From: Chloroflexota bacterium
Lineage (GTDB): Bacteria; Chloroflexota; Ktedonobacteria; Ktedonobacterales; Ktedonobacteraceae
Length of the DNA stretch: 24,881 nucleotides
NCBI GenBank assembly: GCA_027316975.1
Contig: DAHVFL010000010.1
Coordinates: 1 to 24,881, forward strand
Direction of reading: 5' to 3'
A program made the position numbers and the translations under genes. Shown piece by piece: positions 8,325-15,600 of this stretch; positions within the stretch are counted from its first letter, which is position 1; every line of letters begins with the position of its first letter. The notes beneath the pieces were generated by a model. That model worked only from the letters and a program-made list of their open reading frames with translations. It was not told the origin of the DNA and did not search any database.

Positions 8325-8577
8325 CGGGCGCCATCTCTGTATGCGCGTTTGAAATATGCTTACCCATCTGCGCCAGCGGGGTCTGCTGGTGTATTCTGTG
8401 TACAGAGATGGCAGGGAAAGAACCGGCAGGAGTTGGGAATTCGTCCGCATCGTTCTGCTCAATTTGATGCGCGCGCAAAGCCAGAGTTGCGAATAGTATA
8501 AGCCATACAAGCAAAGCGCCGAGGAGTGTCCAGGCTAGAATTATTTGCGTTGGTGTCGAAAGAGTAAAAATATTCAT
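8275..8577 (-). CDS. Small single-helix membrane protein of unknown function
   Basis: This 100-residue frame starts MNIFTLSTPTQ, then has one membrane helix at about residues 11-33 (LAWTLLGALLVWLILFATLAL) and a hydrophilic, His/Ser-rich tail with no recognised domain. ATG 8577 is chosen over ATG 8583 because AGAGGA sits 7 bases before it, whereas the earlier ATG directly abuts that site. The clear ribosome binding site and the N-terminal helix argue that it is real. The 3' end overlaps the convergent 7539 gene by 50 bp, which weakens the call for the last 17 codons. An inverted repeat (8330-8341 with 8401-8412) falls inside it. No neighbour gives a functional hint. Confidence 0.5.
   Translation of the reverse strand: MNIFTLSTPTQIILAWTLLGALLVWLILFATLALRAHQIEQNDADEFPTPAGSFPAISVHRIHQQTPLAQMGKHISNAHTEMAPVSSHSGRALQQTDHSG
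8330..8412. repeat. Spaced 12-bp perfect inverted repeat
   Basis: GCCATCTCTGTA (8330-8341) is the exact reverse complement of TACAGAGATGGC (8401-8412), 59 bases apart. It begins just past the stop of the 7539 gene and lies within the opposite-strand small gene. It could fold as a long-loop hairpin at the transcript end; no known element is recognised. Confidence 0.45.
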
Positions 8578-8906
8578 GGGCATATCCTCTATTTTTATGC
8601 TTGAAAATATGTAGTAAACAGGTTGTCATTAGTATAATGACGAAGAAAATTGATGAAATTAACTCTATCCCCCGATAGTTGCCCATTTTTCAAAGCAATG
8701 CTCTCCTGATGACCTTGATGATGAAACGATATCGCCGCTAAAAAAGTTTCAATGCATCCGCTATTTGCCAGGATGCAGGGCGTTATTTATCTAAGACAGA
8801 GAACGTCAACGGCTTGTACTTTTGGTGAAAATCTGCCACAATCAGGTTATCTGAGGACGCGATTGGACGCGTCCATGTGTCGCCGAGGAAGCGAGAGGTG
8901 GATCTA
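8578..8906. other. Divergent intergenic region with hairpin and weak promoter
   Basis: This spacer separates the small membrane gene from the permease. It contains a 7-bp hairpin (TGCATCC 8753-8759, GGATGCA 8771-8777, 11-base loop). On the minus strand the hairpin is followed after seven bases by a six-T run, so it resembles a minus-strand terminator with no gene to serve. TTGTAC (8814-8819), 17 bases and CACAAT (8837-8842) form a weak candidate promoter for the permease. A minus-strand frame from 8686 encodes a hydrophobic N terminus, but its candidate ribosome site is too far away. Confidence 0.4.
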
Positions 8907-10241
8907 ATGCAGCGAATCAAATGGACCTTAACACGCGATGTATTGATAGTAGTGATATGTATTGGTATTGTACTCTGGGGAACCTTCTCCATACTGGGAA
9001 TGGTTGTTCATGCCATTGTCCTGCTTTTGCTGGCGATGGCCGTCGCTTTTCTGGTAACGCCCCTGGTAAATTTTTTCGACAGGTACTTACCGCGCGTAGT
9101 GGCAACGCTGCTGGTGTATCTACTTGTGCTGGCAGGACTGGGCGCGTTATTCTACGCCCTGGTTTTTTCGCTGATCCAGCAGGTTACCTATTTTTCCAAC
9201 AATTTGCCGGTCTATGTGCAAGATCTACCCGGCACCTATGCAAATTTTCTCCAATGGCTTGTCAAACAGGGTGTGCCTCAGTCTTCGATCAATAAGACGT
9301 TGACCACCATTTCAGATCAGGCAAATGTGCTGGTACTCTCACTGGCGGACAACCTGGTAAGTATCGTGTTGATTGTCACCGACGTGATCGTCAACGTGCT
9401 GCTGGTGACGGTATTGAGTTTCTACCTGACGCTCGATGGCAAACGCATCCGAAATAGCCTGATGAACCTGGCATCCGAGACCTTCGCGCCGCACTTGCGC
9501 CTGTTTGAGGATGCGCTTAACAAGGTAGTAGGCAACTACATCCGGGGACAGTTGACGCTCGCCGCCATCATCGGAGTGCTGGCCGGGGCAGGAACTTTTT
9601 TTCTGGGCATCAAACAGTTCGCGCTCATCATTGGGATGCTGGCTTTTCTCTTTGAGACTATCCCGATGGTTGGTCCCACCCTGGCCTCGATCCCGGCTAT
9701 TCTCATTTCACTCCTCTTACCCGACCCATTTCCACGCTCCTATTGGATCGCGGTCTACTTCATCGTCATCCAATTGATTGAAGGCAATGTGCTGGGGCCA
9801 CGCATTGTGGGTCATGCCGTCGGACTGCACCCCGTAGCCTCCATTTTGGCCCTGATCATTGGGGCGCAATTCTTCGGGCCGTTCGGCGCGCTGCTGGCAA
9901 CCCCGGTGGTAGCGGCCTCCTGGGTCGTCATCGCCAGTTTGTACAATTCGCTACGAGGCAAGCCCACCACACCCTTACTTGAGAAAAAGCGCTCGCCCTG
10001 GATGCGTCCGCGCAAGCAGCACGGCGGGCCTGGAGAAGAAGAGGCTTTCCCGGACAATACACGGACAGGTGGAGCAATCGCACAAGACGAGGCAAGAACT
10101 ATTACAAACCCGGCTAGCGATAGTATTGTGGAACATGGGCAAGAATGGCGCGCGCGCGGTATGGTTGAACCGGTAGATGCGTTGCGCTTAGTTCCCAACG
10201 GCGATATCTACCGCGATCGTAACGGTTCGCAAGGGAAATAG
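8907..10241 (+). CDS. AI-2E family transporter (PerM/TqsA-like permease)
   Basis: This 444-residue integral membrane protein matches the AI-2E/UPF0118 family: an N-terminal pair of helices (residues about 9-55), a variable loop region with a long amphipathic stretch, and a C-terminal bundle of helices with the family block IPMVGPTLASIPAILISLL at about residue 252, then NVLGPRIVG and GAQFFGPFGALLATPVVA. Members include TqsA (autoinducer-2 export) and Na+/H+ antiporters; the substrate here cannot be told. The start is ATG 8907, with GAGAGG eight bases upstream; the frame is also open from GTG 8877. The last 85 or so residues are a hydrophilic, charged cytoplasmic tail that goes beyond the usual family length of 340-370. 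It is convergent with RNase III, 50 bp away, with no clear terminator between them. Confidence 0.9.
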   Translation: MQRIKWTLTRDVLIVVICIGIVLWGTFSILGMVVHAIVLLLLAMAVAFLVTPLVNFFDRYLPRVVATLLVYLLVLAGLGALFYALVFSLIQQVTYFSNNLPVYVQDLPGTYANFLQWLVKQGVPQSSINKTLTTISDQANVLVLSLADNLVSIVLIVTDVIVNVLLVTVLSFYLTLDGKRIRNSLMNLASETFAPHLRLFEDALNKVVGNYIRGQLTLAAIIGVLAGAGTFFLGIKQFALIIGMLAFLFETIPMVGPTLASIPAILISLLLPDPFPRSYWIAVYFIVIQLIEGNVLGPRIVGHAVGLHPVASILALIIGAQFFGPFGALLATPVVAASWVVIASLYNSLRGKPTTPLLEKKRSPWMRPRKQHGGPGEEEAFPDNTRTGGAIAQDEARTITNPASDSIVEHGQEWRARGMVEPVDALRLVPNGDIYRDRNGSQGK

Positions 10242-10291
10242 TTTTCCAATGGTCGCCCCTACCAAATGGGTAAAAAGCCAGAAGCTTCTAT

Positions 10292-10999
10292 CTATATGGA
10301 TTCTTGCTCGCGCAGTATCTCCAGAGCTTCGCGCGCGGCCAGGCGACCAGCTTCTTTGATGCTCGACGCCTGTCCCAAACCAAGCAGCAGTTCATGCTCG
10401 AAGACACCCACCGTGAACAGGCGGTCATTATTGCGCCCGCTTTGCTCCATGACCCGGTAGCGCGGCAGGCTGCCGGAACGCCGTAAGACAATCTTTTGCA
10501 GCCGGCCTTTGGGGTTGGTATCGAGCGTTTGCTCGCTCAACAGCGGCACCACAGGCAGGACTACACGCGCCACAAAATCGCGCGCGGCATCGTTGCCCTG
10601 GTCGATCAGGATCGCGCCTGTAATCGCCTCCAGCACATCGGCGCAGAGCGAATCGCGCGAACGCTCATTAAAAGTGCGCAGGTTGGCGATATCCACGCGG
10701 ATATAAGGGAAAAGCCCAAGCTCCTGCCCGATTTTTGCCAGCACGCGGCGGCTGACTACCTCAGACTTGAGAGCCGTCATCTCTCCCTCTGAGGCATCAG
10801 GAAAATTGCGATAGATATGCTCCACCACCCGCGCACCCAGAACAGCATCCCCCAGAAATTCGAGCGTATCATACGAATCATGAACAGCCGTTTCGGGACA
10901 GCAGGAGTGATGCGTCAACGCTCGCTCCAACAGCACGCGATCGCGAAATTGCACGTGAAGCAGCGCCTCTAATTCAGCCAGCTTGTCTTCGTTCTCCAT
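10292..10999 (-). CDS. rnc: Ribonuclease III
   Basis: RNase III cleaves double-stranded RNA in rRNA maturation and mRNA turnover. The 235-residue protein has the catalytic domain with the signature TLEFLGDAVL: E47 and D51 match the E. coli metal ligands E41 and D45. The second cluster, D121 and E124 in ADVLEAITGAI, matches D114 and E117. The position of E. coli E38 is Asp44. A double-stranded RNA-binding domain follows from about residue 165 (NPKGRLQKIVLRR ... AGRLAAREALEIL). Length is normal. The start is taken at ATG 10999: the only alternative, TTG 11020, lies upstream of and overlaps the -10 box, whereas ATG 10999 falls right where transcription should begin. It stands alone rather than beside acpP, smc or ftsY as in many bacteria. 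Confidence 0.93.
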   Translation of the reverse strand: MENEDKLAELEALLHVQFRDRVLLERALTHHSCCPETAVHDSYDTLEFLGDAVLGARVVEHIYRNFPDASEGEMTALKSEVVSRRVLAKIGQELGLFPYIRVDIANLRTFNERSRDSLCADVLEAITGAILIDQGNDAARDFVARVVLPVVPLLSEQTLDTNPKGRLQKIVLRRSGSLPRYRVMEQSGRNNDRLFTVGVFEHELLLGLGQASSIKEAGRLAAREALEILREQESI

Positions 11000-11006
11000 G
11001 GTTAGT

Positions 11007-11035
11007 ATTATAGCCCACAATTTTCAGGTTGTCAT
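11007..11035 (-). promoter_or_regulatory. Promoter of rnc predicting a leaderless transcript
   Basis: On the minus strand ATGACA (11030-11035, five of six), a 17-base spacer and perfect TATAAT (11007-11012) are followed by only seven bases before the ATG. The predicted first transcribed base therefore coincides with the start codon. No ribosome binding site is present in between. Confidence 0.7.
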
Positions 11036-11068
11036 AGGATGGAGAATTGAAGTCTTTGGAACATATTT

Positions 11069-11101
11069 AAAAAAAGTTTTCGTAGTGAGCGCCGGACTCA
11101 C
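11069..11101 (-). terminator. Candidate terminator for the 11152 gene
   Basis: On the minus strand GTGAG, a seven-base loop and CTCAC (11097-11101 and 11085-11089) precede a seven-T run (11069-11075). The stem is short but can extend with flanking TTTT/AAAA around a bulge. Confidence 0.4.
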
Positions 11102-11151
11102 AAAAGGTAACTGAGCAAACAATTCATGAAATTCTTTCGTCCGTACACTTT

Positions 11152-11463
11152 TCACTCAACCGCAAAGCCGCCTTCTTCCATTTCTCCCATAGAAAATTGC
11201 CGCTCCGCTTCTCTAGCAAGCCGGTTTAATCCTTCCTGTACATGAGGCCGAGCGAACAAGGTATCCCACTCTAATTCCTCTTTCAACATTGACACTGTGA
11301 AATACAATGGTAAAGAAGACACAATTAAGTACCATAAATGAACCTGGAAGAGGTTAATGTCAGAGATACGATCGGCTCCAGAGACAGTGAGCATCACAAT
11401 ATAATCACACGTATTCATTCGCCTGGTGTACAGCGCTGATGTGCTGCCGCCAGGCTCATCCAT
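11152..11463 (-). CDS. Small hypothetical protein, antitoxin-like C terminus
   Basis: I do not recognise this 103-residue frame with confidence. It has a hydrophobic centre (about residues 39-58, LFQVHLWYLIVSSLPLYFTV) and an acidic, helical C terminus (EELEWDTLFARPHVQEGLNR ... EMEEGGFAVE). The tail recalls the E-W-D-x-L-hydrophobic then L-x-x-L-A-x-E-A ending seen in some small antitoxin-like proteins, but no toxin lies beside it, so this is only a resemblance. The start may be ATG 11463 (GAGG too close) or ATG 11418 (AGGCG too close); neither has a proper ribosome site, which lowers confidence. It could also be a gene remnant. It is divergent from the ferritin-like gene across 85 bp and followed by a terminator-like hairpin. 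Confidence 0.4.
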   Translation of the reverse strand: MDEPGGSTSALYTRRMNTCDYIVMLTVSGADRISDINLFQVHLWYLIVSSLPLYFTVSMLKEELEWDTLFARPHVQEGLNRLAREAERQFSMGEMEEGGFAVE

Positions 11464-11478
11464 ACCTCAACTATATTG

Positions 11479-11507
11479 TATAATATCTCTGTAAGACCGT
11501 ACCGGTC
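11479..11507. promoter_or_regulatory. Divergent control region upstream of the ferritin-like gene
   Basis: TATAAT (11479-11484) on the plus strand would start transcription near 11491, but no -35 is visible. Just downstream lies a small palindrome, GACCG-TAC-CGGTC (11495-11507), in operator position. Both are weak single-site observations. Confidence 0.3.
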
Positions 11508-11548
11508 GCTCAGGGACATATTTCACAGCAATCGAAAGGTAGTAATCC

Positions 11549-12469
11549 ATGCACGATAATGGAGATGTGCGAACCGAACCAGTTGAAGATACTCTCCTAC
11601 AAGACGCGAACGAGGCAATTTTAGCCCTTGAAACTGCTGAGGAGGAAGTGAACCGGGGGAATTATTCCAACGGGTCATTGGTAGACATTGATGCCACCAT
11701 TGATACCACGCTAGAGATGCAGAAGTTCTACGTTCTTGCAAAGCGCCAGGCATGGAAGGTGGAACAACTCTCCTGGGGCCAGCTTCCTCCGGTGCCAGAA
11801 GGGAAAGGCTCCGGTGAGAAGCGCGCTCGTCGTATGGCGATCTGGCGTTCGGTTGTCACGCAGCAACTCCAGGCCGACACGCTTGCCTCTCTCTTGTCGT
11901 CGCAATTGCTGGCGGCAGCGCCCGATCTCCCCGGACGCTTATATTACACGACAATGGTTCAGGATGAAGGGCGTCACGCTGAAGCCTGGATTAAACTGAC
12001 AAATCTGGTTGGAGGGATGAGCGAACCCGACCCCTACCTGGATAAACTTGGTAATATAGTACTCAATGCAGATACCCTTGAAGAGAAGATCTGGATGTTC
12101 CAGGTAGTTTTTGAAGGACTGGTGATTGACCGGTTCCGCCAGATCGCGGCAGGCGCGCCCGGCACCATTCTGGCTGAGCTTTGCAATCGCCTGACCGTTG
12201 ACGATGGGATACATCACGGTTCAGGTGTTGTCTACGAGCAGCGCCTGCTCCAGCGTGTCTCTTCGCGCACGAAGCGGGGCATCTGGCGTATGAGCCAGGA
12301 GATGTGGCCCTTGTTCGTTGACCACTTGATGTGGAGACCGCAGGAACGCTCGTGGGCCAGTCGAGCCATGCAGCCACGAGACCTGGAAACGGTCAAAAGC
12401 TACATGGCGCAGGAGCGGAAGCTTGCAATAAAAGTGGGTCTGGAAATCGATACACCGCCCGGATTTTAA
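11549..12469 (+). CDS. Ferritin-like diiron protein (putative oxygenase/oxidoreductase)
   Basis: The 306-residue, mostly helical, soluble protein carries hallmarks of a ferritin-like four-helix diiron domain. These are E140-G-R-H143 in MVQDEGRHAEAW (the ExxH pair of helix 2), E189 in VVFEGLVIDRF (helix 3) and D219-G-I-H222 in TVDDGIHHGSG, an Asp-xx-His in place of the usual ExxH (helix 4). The first-helix ligand is not obvious; D110 in QQLQADTLAS or E72 could serve. Related folds include acyl-ACP desaturases, R2-like oxidases and AurF-type N-oxygenases; length fits these, but no specific group can be named. The start ATG 11549 has GAAAGG about 11 bases upstream. The N terminus (residues 1-45) is acidic and looks unstructured. 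No partner reductase or carrier gene is nearby. Confidence 0.7.
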   Translation: MHDNGDVRTEPVEDTLLQDANEAILALETAEEEVNRGNYSNGSLVDIDATIDTTLEMQKFYVLAKRQAWKVEQLSWGQLPPVPEGKGSGEKRARRMAIWRSVVTQQLQADTLASLLSSQLLAAAPDLPGRLYYTTMVQDEGRHAEAWIKLTNLVGGMSEPDPYLDKLGNIVLNADTLEEKIWMFQVVFEGLVIDRFRQIAAGAPGTILAELCNRLTVDDGIHHGSGVVYEQRLLQRVSSRTKRGIWRMSQEMWPLFVDHLMWRPQERSWASRAMQPRDLETVKSYMAQERKLAIKVGLEIDTPPGF

Positions 12470-12519
12470 CCTCTGAGAGTACTCACAGGAAAAACAGGTA
12501 TTCATCCTCATTAACAAAT

Positions 12520-12555
12520 CAGGACGACAGAGACGCATGAATCTCTGTCATCCTG
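12520..12555. terminator. Hairpin between convergent genes
   Basis: CAGGACGACAGAGA (12520-12533) and TCTCTGTCATCCTG (12542-12555) form a 14-bp stem with one mismatch or wobble and an eight-base loop. It lies 50 bases past the ferritin-like stop and 68 before the end of the opposing 12624 gene. The U-tract is poor; it probably ends or protects both transcripts. Confidence 0.55.
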
Positions 12556-12623
12556 CCTGGAGACTTTCCTGACAACGTCTGTCAAGGTGATGAACAATGT
12601 ACTGCGCGGGAATTACACCCTTG

Positions 12624-13034
12624 TTAATTCATCCACTCGCCGGGGGCGTTACCGCGCACGCGGACATTGCCCTGGTGGTGGTGCATATCCTGCGCATCTT
12701 TCGCGATACGAGCGCGCAACTGCGTAGCGGAGGTGCGATGCCAGAATGAGACGGGAAAGAGACCGATGCCCACAGCGATAGCCGCGCCGATTTCGGCCAT
12801 GTCAAAAGGCAGGCCCGGCGGCAGGTGATACGGCAGGTGGGTCAGAATACCCTGGTGAAACAGGAATGCCAGGACAAAGATACTCAGTTCAAGCAAAGCG
12901 GCGGCCACGTAAAAGAGTATTTCTAGCGAGCGTCTCTTGCGAAAGAGTATAACGCAAACGACGTTGAGGAAAACCAGGAAGCCTGTGATCCAGAGTGTCA
13001 CCGTAACAAGGGTTTGTGTTAAAAGATTTGCCAC
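12624..13034 (-). CDS. Small multi-pass membrane protein downstream of a kinase
   Basis: This 136-residue protein has three predicted membrane helices: about residues 9-32 (VTLWITGFLVFLNVVCVILF), 38-60 (LEILFYVAAALLELSIFVLAF) and 80-98 (AEIGAAIAVGIGLFPVSFW). A basic, His-containing cytoplasmic tail follows (DAQDMHHHQGNVRVRG). No domain is recognised. The start is GTG 13034, supported by an excellent AGGAGG five bases upstream. It begins 22 bases after the stop of the degenerate kinase gene on the same strand, so the two are almost certainly co-transcribed. It may be a membrane partner of that kinase, but this rests on proximity only. It is convergent with the ferritin-like gene. Confidence 0.75.
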   Translation of the reverse strand: MANLLTQTLVTVTLWITGFLVFLNVVCVILFRKRRSLEILFYVAAALLELSIFVLAFLFHQGILTHLPYHLPPGLPFDMAEIGAAIAVGIGLFPVSFWHRTSATQLRARIAKDAQDMHHHQGNVRVRGNAPGEWMN

Positions 13035-13056
13035 CAGAACCTCCTGAATTGAGTTT

Positions 13057-15366
13057 TTAACTCCACGTCAATTTTAAATTTGAGAAGGCAACTTCGGTTC
13101 CCTTCAGGTTTACCAACATGCCCACCTGGCCGCTTATCAACGAACCATCCTGCACCGACCAGACTTGCTTGCCATTTACTATCAATGTGAACGTCTTGCC
13201 ATTTACTAGAATCTTGAAAGTATTCCTGCTTCCTGGCCCCTGTCCCTGGTGAAACTCGCTGCCAAATGAGCGGTTCGCAAGCTGCTTCCAGGGATTAACA
13301 GACGGCCCCTGGCTATTGTCATACTTCCAGAACTGGTACTGACCACCTTTTTTATTGACCACTTCAAAGGTATAAAAGGTGGTGATCTGATTGCCGTTTT
13401 TAACCTGTGAATTAAAACGTAGAATCAAACCAGATTCGTTGTTGACAGAGGTGTCGTCGCCGCGTATCTCATCCATCGTCAGCGTATAAACGAAAGGTTT
13501 ATCCAGGCGTTCACCGGACAAAATGGCGGTTGCAACCCTGGAAGAATCATTGTTGGTGATATGAAACGCCCCATCCTTAAACTGGAAGAGGAAAGGGCCA
13601 CTGGAAGATTCGGGCCAACCGCGAATATTCTGTGATAATGGGTCAGTGAGAATGGTATTGGCATCCGCCGACGCCTGCGCTCTGGCCGTGGCAGTGACGG
13701 GAATATTGGGAGTTCCCGCGGGCGTTATCGTCGAGCCGCCCGGGCGCTTTGACGAAGAAAATTGGAGATATGCAAAGCCCAGAGAACCACTTACAATAAT
13801 CAGCGCGGCCAGCACAAAAATTGGCACGCGCAAACGCCGCAGCCGTGAATGTTTGACGGGCGGCTGCGCGGGCGCGGGAAGACCAGAAACCCCTGCAGGC
13901 TGTTGCGAAGATGGTAAAATGCCGGTTACATATTGTCCGGGCTGGCCAGCTACCGGAATATTCACAATGCGGGCCGGACCGGTCAATTTATAGGTGCCGG
14001 TGGTGCCGCTATCGTCCGGCTTGATCTCAGGCAAAGCCCATAGAATACGACCGGGAGCCATCGATGCTTGCGAAGACGTTTGATTGGCAGGAGTCAACGG
14101 ATTTGCCTGAACAGCGCCCTTCGTAAAAGCTTGCTCTTGTGGCACAGTTCTCGAGGCCGGTTGTCTGTTTTGCGGGGTGAACGGATCGAAAGAAGCAATC
14201 GAGGGCAGCGATGCGCTGGACGAGTTGGCAACCTCAAAAGAGTTCCCTGTCCTATGCAGATTCATCGCCCCGGTTGACCCGTCGTTCTGCTCGGCGGCAA
14301 TGGTTGGCATAGAATTGGTGCGCCAACTGGGACCAAAAAAGAGAGGAGGGACAATAGAACGCACACCAGTACCGGTTGATGCGACATCAGCGGATACCGG
14401 GTTGGAGAATGCAACGTCACCAGACCCGGCAGTGTTGGCAGGCGCGGTATTGCCGGACGCGTTAAATCGCGTCCCTACAGGGGGGAATGAAATCACCTGT
14501 GTTGTTTCGTGTGGTGCGGCGGGACCAGTGATGGCTTGCTGGAAGAGCAGTGAAATATCCAGGGCATTTTCAAAACGATCGGCCGGGTCTTTCGCCAGGG
14601 CCTTGAGGATGACCTGTTCGGCGGAAGGAGAAAGATCAGGACGAGCGGCGCGCGGCGAAGGGGGCGGCATTTTTAAATGTTTAGTGGCGACCTTCATGAG
14701 CGTTTGCCCCTGAAATAGGGGTACGCCTGTTACCATGCGATATAAAAGCGCGCCCAGCGAGTACAGGTCGGCGCGTTTATCAATTTGCTTGCCAATGATC
14801 AATTCCGGGGACATATAATCCAGCAGGCCGGGTTTAGAGAGACGCATCTGGGCCGTATTTCCCTCGGCCAGCATGGAGGTGAGGTGGAAATCCGCCACGA
14901 TCACTTTTTTTTCAGGTGTAATAAAGATATTGGCAGGTTTGAGATCACGATGCACAATACCCCGCCCATGCGCATAATCGAGCGAGGCTGCGATTTGGTG
15001 CAGGAAGTTCGCTGCCAGCTGTAAAGGTAACGCTCCTTCGCGCGCCAGCACATCCTCAAGCGTCTCGCCAACGACATAGGGCATTACGATATATGCCAGC
15101 CCATCTAGATCACCATAATCATAGACAGGCAAAATATTCGGGTGTTCCAGAACAAAAACACGCGCCATCTCGTCGCGAAAGGTTGCCAAAAACGCTCGCT
15201 GCTGTTCGAGTTCCAGCGACGCGAGGCGCAAGAACACTTTGACAACCACCTGCCGCGAGGGTTGTAATTGCTGTCCCAGGTACACCGCTCCCAGCGTCCC
15301 GCTACCAATCGCACGTTGTAGTACACTGGTTCCCGGCTGTTTTCCTATCAACGCTTCGGCATCCAT
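13057..15366 (-). CDS. Transmembrane Ser/Thr protein kinase with DFH motif and ectodomain
   Basis: This 769-residue receptor-like kinase has, in order, an N-terminal kinase domain (about 1-275), a Ser/Thr/Pro linker, one membrane helix (about 512-534, PIFVLAALIIVSGSLGF) and an extracellular jelly-roll-like domain resembling DUF1080/concanavalin-type folds (about 560-769, with NTFKILVNGKTFTLIVNGK). Catalytic residues K43, E66, H139-R-D141, N146 and D159 are kept. However, the DFG glycine is His161 (VADFHLTSML) and the activation segment reads GLLDYMSPE, lacking the GT found in the paralog. It may be regulated unusually or be weakly active. ATG 15366 has AGAGGTAG upstream and matches the paralog start. 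It heads an operon with the 13034 membrane gene. An in-frame palindromic repeat lies in the linker. Confidence 0.92.
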   Translation of the reverse strand: MDAEALIGKQPGTSVLQRAIGSGTLGAVYLGQQLQPSRQVVVKVFLRLASLELEQQRAFLATFRDEMARVFVLEHPNILPVYDYGDLDGLAYIVMPYVVGETLEDVLAREGALPLQLAANFLHQIAASLDYAHGRGIVHRDLKPANIFITPEKKVIVADFHLTSMLAEGNTAQMRLSKPGLLDYMSPELIIGKQIDKRADLYSLGALLYRMVTGVPLFQGQTLMKVATKHLKMPPPSPRAARPDLSPSAEQVILKALAKDPADRFENALDISLLFQQAITGPAAPHETTQVISFPPVGTRFNASGNTAPANTAGSGDVAFSNPVSADVASTGTGVRSIVPPLFFGPSWRTNSMPTIAAEQNDGSTGAMNLHRTGNSFEVANSSSASLPSIASFDPFTPQNRQPASRTVPQEQAFTKGAVQANPLTPANQTSSQASMAPGRILWALPEIKPDDSGTTGTYKLTGPARIVNIPVAGQPGQYVTGILPSSQQPAGVSGLPAPAQPPVKHSRLRRLRVPIFVLAALIIVSGSLGFAYLQFSSSKRPGGSTITPAGTPNIPVTATARAQASADANTILTDPLSQNIRGWPESSSGPFLFQFKDGAFHITNNDSSRVATAILSGERLDKPFVYTLTMDEIRGDDTSVNNESGLILRFNSQVKNGNQITTFYTFEVVNKKGGQYQFWKYDNSQGPSVNPWKQLANRSFGSEFHQGQGPGSRNTFKILVNGKTFTLIVNGKQVWSVQDGSLISGQVGMLVNLKGTEVAFSNLKLTWS
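14456..14481. repeat. Palindromic dispersed repeat inside the kinase linker
   Basis: GACGCG-TTAAAT-CGCGTC (14456-14473) is a perfect 6-bp inverted repeat and is followed by CCTACAGG. The 11-mer GTCCCTACAGG at 14471-14481 is identical to one in the intergenic region at 7315-7325. It is read in frame as PPVGTRFNASG in the low-complexity linker. Confidence 0.5.
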
Positions 15367-15458
15367 CAAATTCTACCTCTCATCGCCAATCGTGCTGGCC
15401 TGCACGCTGGCTACGATTCTGAACATAAGTCAAGAACACGATAATTCCCCACGATACT

Positions 15459-15487
15459 ATCTTAGCCAATGGAGGTCGATCTGACAA
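15459..15487 (-). promoter_or_regulatory. Candidate promoter of the DFH kinase gene
   Basis: Minus strand: TTGTCA (15482-15487, five of six), a 17-base spacer, TAAGAT (15459-15464, four of six). It lies between the large hairpin and the ATG, giving a leader of about 85 bases, so the kinase could be transcribed independently of its upstream paralog. Confidence 0.45.
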
Positions 15488-15519
15488 TGTATCTACCCTG
15501 AAACTATGACCAAAGTACT

Positions 15520-15588
15520 GATACAGAGGAAAAATACTATGGGCTGTTCGTCGCAGACGAACAGCCCATAGTATTTTTCCTCTGTATC
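15520..15588. terminator. Perfect 33-bp inverted repeat, likely terminator of the upstream kinase
   Basis: Arms 15520-15552 and 15556-15588 are exact reverse complements with a three-base loop. The GC-rich core GGGCTGTTCGTC is flanked by AAAAATACTAT on one side and its complement ATAGTATTTTT on the other, so both strands read as a stem followed by a T-run. It starts 12 bases past the stop of the 15601 kinase gene. Confidence 0.85.
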
Positions 15589-15600
15589 CGTCATCTCGCG

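Noticed and set aside
8459..8686. 75-codon minus-strand frame with a hydrophobic N terminus
   Set aside because: The only AGGAG is about 18 bases from its ATG and its second half is an out-of-frame reading of the better-supported 8577 gene. It could be a small upstream peptide but cannot be supported.
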